Below are positions 6,755 to 14,145 of a DNA stretch of 17,991 bases, piece by piece. The translations under genes were made by a program, and so were the position numbers. The notes under the pieces are model-generated. The model was given only the letters and a program-made list of their open reading frames with translations. It was not told the DNA's origin and did no database searches. Origin of the DNA: an uncultured Dermabacteraceae bacterium (GTDB lineage Bacteria > Actinomycetota > Actinomycetes > Actinomycetales > Dermabacteraceae); assembly GCA_943913905.1 (NCBI GenBank), contig CALTZZ010000040.1:1-17991 (forward strand), written 5' to 3'. Position 1 is the first letter of the stretch. The number at the start of each line of letters is the position of its first letter.

Positions 6755-7852
6755 TTAGAGGGATGCAGTCACCGTGTCGGTGAGTTCCGCCCATGCCTTC
6801 TCGAACTTCTCCACACCTTCACGCTCCAGCACGGCGAAGACATCGTCGAGGTCAACCCCGGCCTGCGCGATCTGTTCTAGCACGTTTGCGGCTGCGGCGA
6901 AGTCGGCCTCGCTCATGCGGTCACCGATGCGGGCGTGATCGGCGACGGCCTCGAGAGTCTTTTCCGGCAACGTGTTGACCACGTTGTCGCCAATCAGCTG
7001 GTCAACATACATGGTGTCTGGGTATTCGGGGTTCTTGACTCCCGTTGATGCCCAAAGTGGGCGCTGGTCGTGGGCACCTTGTGCCTTGAGCGCCGTCATG
7101 CGCTCGTTTTCGCGTGCGTTGAGGAACTCCGCGTAGGCGAGCTGTGCATTGGCAATTCCCGCTTTCCCGCACAATTCGAGGGCGGCGCCACCGATTTTCT
7201 CGAGACGGGCGTCGATTTCCGAATCGACGCGAGAGACGAAGAACGAAGCGACTGAATGAATGACTGACAGGTCGCGGCCCGCGGCTGCAGCCTTTTCGAG
7301 GCCTGCTACGTAGGCGTCGATCACCTGACGGTAGCGGGCTAGGGAGAAGATGAGCGTGACGTTAACGCTGATTCCTTCTCCAACCACCCGGGTGATTGCA
7401 CCGAGGCCTTCATCCGTGGCGGGGATTTTGATCATGACGTTTTCACGGTCCACGAGTCCGTGGAGGGCGAGGGCCTGATCCACCGTCTTGTCTTCGTCGT
7501 GTGCGAGACGAGGGTCCACTTCGATACTGACACGACCATCACGTCCCTGCGTCGACTTGTAGGTCTGTGCGAAGAGGTCGCACGCAGTGCGAACGTCATC
7601 GGTGGTGAGCTTCGTGAGGGCTTCGTCAACCGAGACGCCGTCGGCCTTGAGCTGCGCCAGGTCCGCGTCGTATTCGGAGGCGCCCGAAATCGCCGACTGA
7701 AAAATAGCAGGATTTGTGGTGACGCCGACGATGGCACGGGTCTCCATCAGTTCGGCCAAGTTTCCGGTATCCATGCGTGAACGGGAGAGGTCATCGAGCC
7801 AGAGCGACACCCCGAGGTCGCTCAGGGCTGCGGTATTGCGGTTACGTTCCAT
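6755..7852 (-). CDS. tal: transaldolase
   Basis: Transfers a dihydroxyacetone unit between sedoheptulose 7-phosphate and glyceraldehyde 3-phosphate, giving erythrose 4-phosphate and fructose 6-phosphate in the non-oxidative pentose phosphate pathway. The 365-residue length is that of the actinobacterial transaldolase group. Motifs: VTTNPAIF (44-51), EVDPRLA (111-117) and the Schiff-base lysine in ENVMIKIPATDEG (Lys142). The ATG at 7852 follows an AAAGGG-type ribosome binding site. It lies 114 bases after tkt with a terminator-like hairpin between them, so it may be read partly from the tkt promoter and partly on its own. Confidence 0.96.
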   Translation of the reverse strand: MERNRNTAALSDLGVSLWLDDLSRSRMDTGNLAELMETRAIVGVTTNPAIFQSAISGASEYDADLAQLKADGVSVDEALTKLTTDDVRTACDLFAQTYKSTQGRDGRVSIEVDPRLAHDEDKTVDQALALHGLVDRENVMIKIPATDEGLGAITRVVGEGISVNVTLIFSLARYRQVIDAYVAGLEKAAAAGRDLSVIHSVASFFVSRVDSEIDARLEKIGGAALELCGKAGIANAQLAYAEFLNARENERMTALKAQGAHDQRPLWASTGVKNPEYPDTMYVDQLIGDNVVNTLPEKTLEAVADHARIGDRMSEADFAAAANVLEQIAQAGVDLDDVFAVLEREGVEKFEKAWAELTDTVTASL

Positions 7853-7873
7853 GATTGATGCCCTTTCGAAGGA

Positions 7874-7898
7874 GCCGACGGCGTCGGTGCCGACGGCG
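7874..7898. repeat. short direct repeat in the tal leader
   Basis: GCCGACGGCG occurs at 7874-7883 and again at 7889-7898, separated by TCGGT. The pair also gives a small stem (CGTCG and CGACG on the transcript). It lies 22 to 46 bases upstream of the tal start, close to the ribosome binding site. Its function is unknown. Confidence 0.4.
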
Positions 7899-7929
7899 AG
7901 AAGACAAGAAACAACAGGGATGTGAAAGC

Positions 7930-7960
7930 GAGAGGCCCGATCCGCTCAACCGGGCCTCTC
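7930..7960 (-). terminator. hairpin just after tkt, probable terminator
   Basis: A perfect 10-base inverted repeat (GAGAGGCCCG 7930-7939, CGGGCCTCTC 7951-7960) with an 11-base loop starts six bases after the tkt stop. The sequence after it on the transcript is pyrimidine-rich (GTTGTTTCTTGTCTTC about 10 bases on) but has no immediate T-run, so termination is probably partial. It may lower tal-zwf-opcA-pgl-aroD expression relative to tkt. Confidence 0.6.
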
Positions 7961-7966
7961 GAGTGA

Positions 7967-10063
7967 TTACTTGTGTGTTGCAGCGAGCGACTCGCGCGCC
8001 TTCGCCACCACATTGCTTGCGGTGAACCCGTACTTTTCGAAGAGGCGGCCGGCGGCTGCGCTTTCGCCGAAGTGTTCGAGCGATACCGCACGTCCTGCGT
8101 TACCAAGGAATCGGTGCCATGGCATCGCGATTCCTGCTTCTACGGTGACGCGAGCCTTGACCGAGCTCGGGATGACGGATTCACGGTAGGACTCGTCTTG
8201 AGCGTCGAACCACTCCACGCACGGCATCGACACCAGTCGAGTCGGGATGCCGTCGGCTTCAAGCTCTTTCTGAGCGTCTGCCGCGTACTGCACCTCAGAC
8301 CCCGTCGCGATGAGGATGACCTGAGGATCAGACGAGGCGTCCTTCATGATGTATCCGCCGCGGGCGAGTCCTTCAGCGCTCGCGTACTCACTGCGGTCGA
8401 ACGTGGGGACGGCCTGACGAGTCAGGACAATCCCGACCGGGCCCGGCTCTGCCTCGAGGGTCGCTTTCCACGCCTGCGCCGTCTCGTTTGCGTCAGCTGG
8501 GCGAACAATGGCGAGGTTCGGGATGGCGCGGTATGCCGCCAGATGCTCAACCGGCTGGTGCGTCGGTCCGTCTTCCCCGAGACCGATCGAATCATGCGTC
8601 CACACGTAGATTGCCGGGGTCTTGGCGAGCGAGGCGAGGCGAACGGCGCCGCGCATGTAGTCGGCAAACTGGAAGAACGTTCCACCGTAGGGACGGGTCA
8701 GGCCATAGAGCGCGATGCCGGAAAGGATAGCGCCCATGGCATGCTCGCGAATACCGAAGTGGAGTGTGCGGCCATACTCGTGACCAGCGTTGTCCTTCGT
8801 GGCATTCGCTGCGGGGATGAACGATGGTTCACCCTTAATCGTTGTGTTGTTTGACCCGGCGAGGTCAGCGGAACCGCCCCAAAGTTCAGGCAAGACGGGG
8901 CCGAGTGCAGCCAGAACTTTGCCGGAAGCGGCGCGAGTTGCGATCCCCTTCTCATCGGCCTCGAATTCAGGGAGTGAATCCGCCCAGTCACGGGGGAGCT
9001 CGCGAGCGGTGAGACGACCGAACAGCTCAGCTTGCTCAGGGTGTTCCTCACGCCAGGTGGTGAACAGCTCGGACCATTCGCTGTGCGCGGCGCTGCCGCG
9101 TTCGCGCAGAGCACGCGTATGAGCGAGCGCTGCCTCGTCCACTTCAAACGTCTTCTCAGCGTCGAACCCGAGCAGGCCCTTAAGCCCGGCAATGGGCCCG
9201 TCTCCCAATGCGGAGCCGTGAGACGCGTGGTCGCCCTGCTTCTCCGGAGTGGGCCATGCGATGACGGTCTTCAACTGAATGAAAGTCGGTTTGTCAGTGA
9301 CCTGTTGGCCAGCCAGAATCGCTTCCTTCAGCTCCTTGACATTTTCGACGTATTCGGTGCCACCGTTAGTCCAGTCAACCGTTCGCACGTCCCAGCCGAG
9401 AGCCTGATAGCGCGCAGCGGTGTCTTCCGTGAACGCGATATTGGTATCGCCTTCAATCGAGATTTCGTTGTCGTCCCAGAGAAAGATCAAATTCCCGAGC
9501 TGTTGTGTGCCCGCGAGCGAGGATGCCTCGTTCGAGACACCTTCCTGAAGGTCACCATCGGAAGCGATCACATACGTGAAGGAATCGAACGGGCTCTCCC
9601 CGTGCGGTGCGGTTGCATCCATGAGGCCGCGCACACGGCGCTGCGCCATGGCCATACCGACGGCAGAGGCAATACCCTGACCGAGCGGGCCCGTAGTAAT
9701 TTCCACGGCGTCGGTCTGGAAGTTCTCCGGGTGGCCGGGAGTCTTCGACCCCTCCGTGCGCAACGCCTTGATGTCATCGAGCTCAAGACCGAATCCACCC
9801 ATAAACAACTGCAGGTACTGAGTGAGAGACGAGTGGCCAGCAGACAGAACGAAGCGGTCGCGGCCGAACCAGGAGTGATCGGTCGGATCAAGACGCATGA
9901 CGTCCTGGTACAGGAGGTACGCGGCGGGTGCCAGCGAAATGGCGGTGCCGGGGTGACCGTTTCCCGCCTTCTGAACGGCATCCGCTGCGAGGATTCGTAC
10001 GTTGTCGATCGCGCGTTTATCGAGATCGCTCCAGCCGTCCGGGGCGATGAATGAGGTGGTCAC
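7967..10063 (-). CDS. tkt: transketolase
   Basis: Thiamine-diphosphate enzyme of the non-oxidative pentose phosphate pathway; it moves two-carbon units and makes or uses erythrose 4-phosphate. The 698-residue length is typical. Motifs: GNGHPG (34-39), the cofactor motif SDGDLQEG (168-175) running to WDDNEISIEG (196-205), the FGIREHAMG segment (436-444, Glu440 as cofactor-activating acid) and HDSIGLGEDGPTHQPVEHL (490-508). The GTG at 10063 is preceded by AGAAAGGA at seven bases. It is the first gene of the minus-strand operon tkt-tal-zwf-opcA-pgl-aroD and diverges from ctaB, an arrangement also seen in Mycobacterium. Confidence 0.97.
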   Translation of the reverse strand: MTTSFIAPDGWSDLDKRAIDNVRILAADAVQKAGNGHPGTAISLAPAAYLLYQDVMRLDPTDHSWFGRDRFVLSAGHSSLTQYLQLFMGGFGLELDDIKALRTEGSKTPGHPENFQTDAVEITTGPLGQGIASAVGMAMAQRRVRGLMDATAPHGESPFDSFTYVIASDGDLQEGVSNEASSLAGTQQLGNLIFLWDDNEISIEGDTNIAFTEDTAARYQALGWDVRTVDWTNGGTEYVENVKELKEAILAGQQVTDKPTFIQLKTVIAWPTPEKQGDHASHGSALGDGPIAGLKGLLGFDAEKTFEVDEAALAHTRALRERGSAAHSEWSELFTTWREEHPEQAELFGRLTARELPRDWADSLPEFEADEKGIATRAASGKVLAALGPVLPELWGGSADLAGSNNTTIKGEPSFIPAANATKDNAGHEYGRTLHFGIREHAMGAILSGIALYGLTRPYGGTFFQFADYMRGAVRLASLAKTPAIYVWTHDSIGLGEDGPTHQPVEHLAAYRAIPNLAIVRPADANETAQAWKATLEAEPGPVGIVLTRQAVPTFDRSEYASAEGLARGGYIMKDASSDPQVILIATGSEVQYAADAQKELEADGIPTRLVSMPCVEWFDAQDESYRESVIPSSVKARVTVEAGIAMPWHRFLGNAGRAVSLEHFGESAAAGRLFEKYGFTASNVVAKARESLAATHK

Positions 10064-10302
10064 AGGGTGATCCTTTCTCCAGGGAAGGTAGACGTGAAGC
10101 GGCGGTCAACGGCGCCGTTCACGAGCCTCACCATCGTATCGCCCGCTTTGCGCGGAAAGTGTGCGTGACCTCAAGGAGGCGCTGTGCAGTGATTCGAACG
10201 TGAGGTGTGAGTCGGATGCTCGCGCATCGAACCTGGTAAGGCTACGATGGAGGGACTTTAGACCCGCCAGGTTTCCCATCTACTCAGCCCCAAGGAATTC
10301 GA
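10064..10302. promoter_or_regulatory. divergent control region between tkt and ctaB
   Basis: This 239-base gap must hold promoters for both directions. Candidate -10 boxes are TACGAT on the minus strand at 10138-10133 (for tkt) and TACGAT on the plus strand at 10243-10248 (for ctaB). Neither has a convincing -35 box, which is common in high-GC actinobacteria. GATGC and GCATC arms at 10215-10219 and 10224-10228 cover the -35 area of the ctaB candidate. A perfect 12-base palindrome lies at 10108-10119. Confidence 0.45.
10108..10119. promoter_or_regulatory. 12-base perfect palindrome in the tkt leader
   Basis: AACGGCGCCGTT is its own reverse complement. It lies 45 bases before the tkt start codon and about 14 bases downstream of the minus-strand TACGAT candidate -10 box, where a repressor site would overlap the transcription start. 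The operator role is a guess from position and symmetry. Confidence 0.35.
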
Positions 10303-11280
10303 GTGACTCAGAGCCTCAATGACGTGACGGTTGGATCGCATGGCGCCGACGCCGCGCCGTCCTCCCCGCAGCGTCCCCACGATGGTTCTTCCACGTGGAA
10401 GTCGACGATTGGCGCATACGTTGCGCTCACAAAGCCTCGCATCATTGAGCTGCTTCTCATCACGACGATCCCCACAATGTTTCTTGCCGCTGGCGGCTTC
10501 CCGTCGTGGATCCTGATCGCCAACACGATGATTGGCGGTTACCTCGCTGCTGGCGGGGCGAATGCACTCAACATGTACCTGGACCGGGACATTGATGCGA
10601 AGATGAAGCGGACGAAGAACCGTCCGATCATCACCGGTCAAGTATCGGCGCGGAACGCCGTGATTTTCGGTGTTGCGCTGTCTATCATTTCGGCTCTGTA
10701 CCTTGCGGTGACCGTTAACTTGGTATCGGCCTCGCTCGCCATCGCAGCGATTTTGCTGTACGTGGTGTTTTACACGATGATCCTCAAGCGCCGCACGAGC
10801 CAGAACATCGTCTGGGGTGGAATCGCTGGCTGCATGCCGGTCCTCATTGGCTGGTCTGCCGTTACCGGAGGAGTCTCCTGGGCGGCTCTCTTCTTGTTCT
10901 TGGTCATCTTCTTCTGGACGCCGCCGCACTATTGGCCCCTCGCGGAAAAGTTCACGCGCGACTACGAGCGCGCGGGCGTTCCCATGCTGCCTGTGGTGAG
11001 CTCGCGAAAGAATGTCGCCTATCATATGATCGGACACACGATCGCGATGATTGCATGCTCCCTCGCTATCGTCCCCCTGGCCCCGACGGGGCCCGTGTAT
11101 GGGATTGCTGCTCTTGCCATGGGGGCATGGTTCATGTGGCTCGTGGGCCGTTACGCGCTTCGCGTGAACCGTGGCCTCACCGGAAAGGCGCTCAACCCGA
11201 TGGGCATCTTCCACGCGTCGATTACGTATTTGACACTTTTGTTCGTCGCCCTCGCAGTCGACCCCTTCATTCGTTTCTGA
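10303..11280 (+). CDS. ctaB: protoheme IX farnesyltransferase (heme o synthase)
   Basis: Membrane prenyltransferase of the UbiA family that adds a farnesyl group to heme b, giving heme o, the precursor of heme a for cytochrome oxidase. The 325-residue protein has a polar N terminus of about 35 residues, then several hydrophobic segments consistent with the usual nine. Family motifs: NMYLDRDIDAKMKRTKNRP (90-108, the metal-diphosphate-binding Asp motif), the loop YTMILKRRTSQN and FFWTPPHYWPLA. The GTG at 10303 has AAGGA six bases upstream. Divergence from tkt is conserved in actinobacteria. No cytochrome oxidase or ctaA gene is in the window. The stop is followed seven bases later by xerD, so the two may share a transcript. 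Confidence 0.95.
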   Translation: MTQSLNDVTVGSHGADAAPSSPQRPHDGSSTWKSTIGAYVALTKPRIIELLLITTIPTMFLAAGGFPSWILIANTMIGGYLAAGGANALNMYLDRDIDAKMKRTKNRPIITGQVSARNAVIFGVALSIISALYLAVTVNLVSASLAIAAILLYVVFYTMILKRRTSQNIVWGGIAGCMPVLIGWSAVTGGVSWAALFLFLVIFFWTPPHYWPLAEKFTRDYERAGVPMLPVVSSRKNVAYHMIGHTIAMIACSLAIVPLAPTGPVYGIAALAMGAWFMWLVGRYALRVNRGLTGKALNPMGIFHASITYLTLLFVALAVDPFIRF

Positions 11281-11287
11281 GTAGACC

Positions 11288-12250
11288 GTGGTTTCCGCAT
11301 CCCACGCGGCAGAAGGTCAGGTTGAGCGACTTGCTCGCGACTTCCTCACCCATCTTCGCGTTGAACGAGGACTGAGCGCACACACGCTCGAAGCCTATTC
11401 TCGCGACGTTCGGCGCTACCTTTCTTACTCACAACGGCGCAACATCGACGTTCGCCACGCCACTACTCAAGACATTTCGGAGTACGTCGGGCAATTGCGG
11501 GCGGGCGCTGACGGAGCGCGGCCCCTAGCAGCGTCCTCGGCAGCTCGCGCGCTCGCGTCCGTCAAGACGTTTCATCGCTTTCTCGACGAAGAAGGTGCGA
11601 CCGATGCTGGAGATCCGTCGGCCCTTGTGACCGGACCGATGGCACGCGACGCTCTTCCCGAAGCGCTCACCGTGAGCGAGGTTGAAGCACTGATTAAGGC
11701 GGCGAGCGGCCCGTTGACCGGTGCGATGGCGGTGGAGCGAGGGCTACGGAACCGGGCGCTGGTGGAACTGCTGTACGGGACTGGTGCGCGCATTAGTGAG
11801 GCAATCGGTCTGGATCTTGATGATCTCAACACCTCGGATGCACTCGTACTGCTTCGCGGGAAAGGGAACAAGGAGCGGGTCATCCCTCTCGGATCGTATG
11901 CGTGCGACGCTCTGGACGCCTACCTCGTTCAGGGGCGGGCTAGTTTCGCGCAACGGGGGAGTGGCACCCCGGCAGTCTTCTTGGGGAACCGGGGTACTCG
12001 GTTAACCCGGCAGGCGGCTTTTTCGATCATCACGGCTGCTGCCAGTGACGCCGATATCTCCGCGCACGTGAGCCCACACACACTGCGCCACTCGTACGCC
12101 ACACATCTGCTTGAGGGAGGAGCGGATGTGCGCACCGTTCAGGAACTTTTGGGGCACGCCTCTGTGACGACAACGCAGCGCTACACTCACGTGAGCGCCG
12201 AGTCGTTGCGTGAGGCACATGCCCTCGCTCACCCTCGCGCTCGACGCTAA
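11288..12250 (+). CDS. xerD: site-specific tyrosine recombinase XerD
   Basis: Recombinase that, with XerC, resolves chromosome dimers at dif. The 320 residues contain an N-terminal SAM-like core-binding domain (about 10-105) and a C-terminal catalytic domain with the full residue set: Arg168 in GTGARISE, Lys192 in GKGNKER, His264 and Arg267 in HTLRHSY, His290 in LGHAS and nucleophile Tyr299 in TTQRYTH. The XerD call rather than XerC or an integrase rests on length and on the parA and rluB neighbours, as in other actinobacteria. The GTG at 11288 gives a normal N terminus but has no clear ribosome binding site. It may depend on translation of ctaB, which ends seven bases earlier. Confidence 0.92.
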   Translation: MVSASHAAEGQVERLARDFLTHLRVERGLSAHTLEAYSRDVRRYLSYSQRRNIDVRHATTQDISEYVGQLRAGADGARPLAASSAARALASVKTFHRFLDEEGATDAGDPSALVTGPMARDALPEALTVSEVEALIKAASGPLTGAMAVERGLRNRALVELLYGTGARISEAIGLDLDDLNTSDALVLLRGKGNKERVIPLGSYACDALDAYLVQGRASFAQRGSGTPAVFLGNRGTRLTRQAAFSIITAAASDADISAHVSPHTLRHSYATHLLEGGADVRTVQELLGHASVTTTQRYTHVSAESLREAHALAHPRARR

Positions 12251-12283
12251 TGCGAGGCTCGGCGGGAGGCGGCACTACAGTTT

Positions 12284-12320
12284 GGGGCGCTAAGATTTTG
12301 GACGAAGACTTTTGCGCCCC
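12284..12320 (+). repeat. 7-base inverted repeat upstream of parA
   Basis: GGGGCGC (12284-12290) and GCGCCCC (12314-12320) flank a 23-base AT-rich loop that contains TAAGAT (12291-12296), a plausible -10 box for parA with no matching -35. The arms could be an operator around the promoter or a weak hairpin in the xerD-parA message. It lies in the 117-base gap between xerD and parA. Confidence 0.35.
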
Positions 12321-12367
12321 GCGTGTGGCGCTGCATTAAGCCGGCAACAGTTGGGAATAGAGATTTC

Positions 12368-13237
12368 ATGGCGAAGAACGAGCTGGACCTCGAGCTGAAC
12401 TACGGCCCCACGGGTCGTCCGCTTCCCGAGTTTCCGGAGCCCGCGCCGCTGTCGTCGCATGGCCCCGCGCGAATCATTTCGATGGTGAACCAGAAGGGCG
12501 GCGTGGGGAAGACGACGTCCGTGATCAACCTCGGTGCCGCTCTCGCCGAGTACGGACGTAAGGTCCTGCTGGTGGATTTGGATCCTCAAGGCGCGTTGAG
12601 TGCCGGTACGGGTGTGCGCAGTTACGACCTCGACGTGACGGTCTACAACCTGCTGATGGAGCGCGAGCACGATATTCGTGACGTGATTCAAGAGACCGGC
12701 ACGGAAAACGTTGACGTCCTCCCCGCGAACATCGACCTTTCCGCTGCCGAAGTGCAGCTGGTCAATGAGGTTGCGCGCGAGATGGCGCTGGCACGGGTCC
12801 TGCGCCCCGTGGTGGATGATTACGACGTCATCATCATTGACTGCCAGCCATCGCTGGGCCTCTTGACCGTCAACGCGCTTGCTGCCAGCCACGGGGTCAT
12901 CATTCCGCTTGGCGCCGAGTACTTTGCGCTGCGCGGCGTTGCCCTACTCGTGGAGACAATCGAAAAGGTTCAAGACCGCATCAATCCACGTCTAGAAATG
13001 GACGGCATTTTGACGACGATGTTCGACCCGCGCACCCTGCACGCGCGCGAAGTCGTGGCACGTGTTGTCGAGGCTTTCCCCGACAAGGTGTTCCATACCG
13101 CCATTAACCGCACGGTGAAGTTCCCCGACGCGTCTGTGGCGGCAGAACCGATCACTTCCTTTGCCTCCACCAACAAGGGGGCTGAAGCGTATCGTCAGCT
13201 GGCTCGCGAAATGATCGCGCGCGGGGCTGCCTCATAG
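12368..13237 (+). CDS. ParA-family chromosome-partitioning ATPase (Soj type)
   Basis: P-loop ATPase of the ParA/Soj/MinD group, 289 residues. It has the deviant Walker A KGGVGKTT (43-50, with the signature Lys43), the Walker A-prime VDLDPQG (69-75) and a Walker B IIIDCQPS (155-162). There is no N-terminal DNA-binding domain of the plasmid ParA kind; the first 33 residues are polar and Pro-rich. The ATG at 12368 is chosen over an in-frame GTG at 12323 because the upstream extension is not protein-like; the ribosome binding site is weak. No parB lies beside it. In other actinobacteria this paralogue (for example Rv1708 in M. tuberculosis) sits before scpA-scpB, so it is probably not the parAB gene at the origin. 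Here it overlaps rluB by one base (TAGTG). Its exact partner is unknown. Confidence 0.9.
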   Translation: MAKNELDLELNYGPTGRPLPEFPEPAPLSSHGPARIISMVNQKGGVGKTTSVINLGAALAEYGRKVLLVDLDPQGALSAGTGVRSYDLDVTVYNLLMEREHDIRDVIQETGTENVDVLPANIDLSAAEVQLVNEVAREMALARVLRPVVDDYDVIIIDCQPSLGLLTVNALAASHGVIIPLGAEYFALRGVALLVETIEKVQDRINPRLEMDGILTTMFDPRTLHAREVVARVVEAFPDKVFHTAINRTVKFPDASVAAEPITSFASTNKGAEAYRQLAREMIARGAAS

Positions 13238-14145
13238 TGGCGGGCCGCAGCCCAGGACACCGGGGGCAACGCGGCAATGCACGCCGCTCCGGTGGTAACT
13301 CCGGTGGCAAACAGCGCCGACGCAGTGCATTCAACGCCCCACGCGAGGTCCACCTGAAAGATTCGTCGGGGCAGTCCGCAGAACCAACGGCTGCGTCACC
13401 GTCCGGCGCCCCCGCGGCGGGGGAGCGGTTGCAAAAGGTGTTGGCGAACGCTGGTTTTGGCTCGCGACGAGCGTGCGAGGCATTAATCGAAACGGGGCGC
13501 GTCAGCGTTGATGGGGAACCAGTCACGCAGCACGGCGTGCGGGTTGACCCCCATACTCAGGTGGTTCACGTGGATGGTCGTCGCATTCAACTCGATGACA
13601 CGAAGCTCACGGTGGTGCTCCACAAGCCGCGGAAGGTCATGAGCGCGATGGATGATCCTCAGGGGCGCCGGACGCTGACCGAATTCGCGGAACGTTACCC
13701 GCATCGGCTTTATCACGTGGGACGGCTCGACTACGAAACCGAAGGTTTGCTGCTTCTCACTAACGACGGTGAACTGGCGCATCGGCTGACGCATCCGAGT
13801 TTCGAGGTATCGAAAACGTACGTGTGCCGATTCAATTGCCTTGGACAGTTTCCCCGCTCAATTTTGAAGAATCTGCGTGAGGGGATCCGCCTGGAGGACG
13901 GCCCAGCTGCGGCTGATCGCGCCCATCTTGTGGGGCACGACGGACACGAAGCAGTAGTGGAGCTGACTATTCACGAGGGGCGTAACCGAATCGTGCGTCG
14001 AATGTTCGAAGCCTTGGGCTACCAGCTGACGACTCTCGTGCGTACGCGCATTGGCCCCGTCGTTCTCGGTGATATGGCCTCCGGTGACACTCGCGAGTTG
14101 ACGAGCAAAGAGCTCGGGACCCTCATGGCCGAGGTTGGGCTGTGA
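13237..14145 (+). CDS. rluB: 23S rRNA pseudouridine synthase, RluB/RsuA family
   Basis: Isomerises a uridine in ribosomal RNA to pseudouridine, most likely in 23S rRNA near the peptidyl transferase centre. The 302-residue protein starts with a Gly/Arg/Ser-rich basic tail (1-60), then an S4 RNA-binding domain (about 62-110, with ERLQKVLANAGFGSRRACE) and the catalytic domain with GRLDYETEGLLLLTNDG (162-178, catalytic Asp165) and KTYVCRF. The GTG at 13237 shares its first base with the parA TAG stop, and the TGA stop overlaps the tyrA GTG start by four bases, so parA, rluB and tyrA look translationally coupled. The basic tail is longer than in E. coli; similar tails are known in actinobacterial members. 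RluB rather than RsuA is inferred from neighbours. Confidence 0.92.
   Translation: MAGRSPGHRGQRGNARRSGGNSGGKQRRRSAFNAPREVHLKDSSGQSAEPTAASPSGAPAAGERLQKVLANAGFGSRRACEALIETGRVSVDGEPVTQHGVRVDPHTQVVHVDGRRIQLDDTKLTVVLHKPRKVMSAMDDPQGRRTLTEFAERYPHRLYHVGRLDYETEGLLLLTNDGELAHRLTHPSFEVSKTYVCRFNCLGQFPRSILKNLREGIRLEDGPAAADRAHLVGHDGHEAVVELTIHEGRNRIVRRMFEALGYQLTTLVRTRIGPVVLGDMASGDTRELTSKELGTLMAEVGL

Noticed and set aside
6672..6794. Longer N terminus for zwf
   Set aside because: It would overlap the end of tal and read through the hairpin; the GTG at 6671 has a well-placed AAGGA.
9032..10054. 340-codon open frame on the plus strand opposite tkt
   Set aside because: It lies wholly antisense to a complete, motif-bearing transketolase, shows no recognisable domain, and is the kind of open antisense frame that GC-rich coding sequence produces.
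10173..10192. AAGGAGG followed by GTG CAG TGA, a possible tiny leader peptide before ctaB
   Set aside because: It encodes only two residues and lies upstream of the best candidate ctaB -10 box, so it would not be in that message.
10258..11214. 318-codon open frame on the minus strand opposite ctaB
   Set aside because: Its product is rich in Arg, His and Asp without a domain pattern, while the plus strand encodes a complete heme o synthase.
12323..12367. Fifteen-residue N-terminal extension of the ParA ATPase from a GTG
   Set aside because: The added residues resemble no ParA N terminus and overlap an inverted repeat that more likely belongs to the leader; the ATG at 12368 is preferred.
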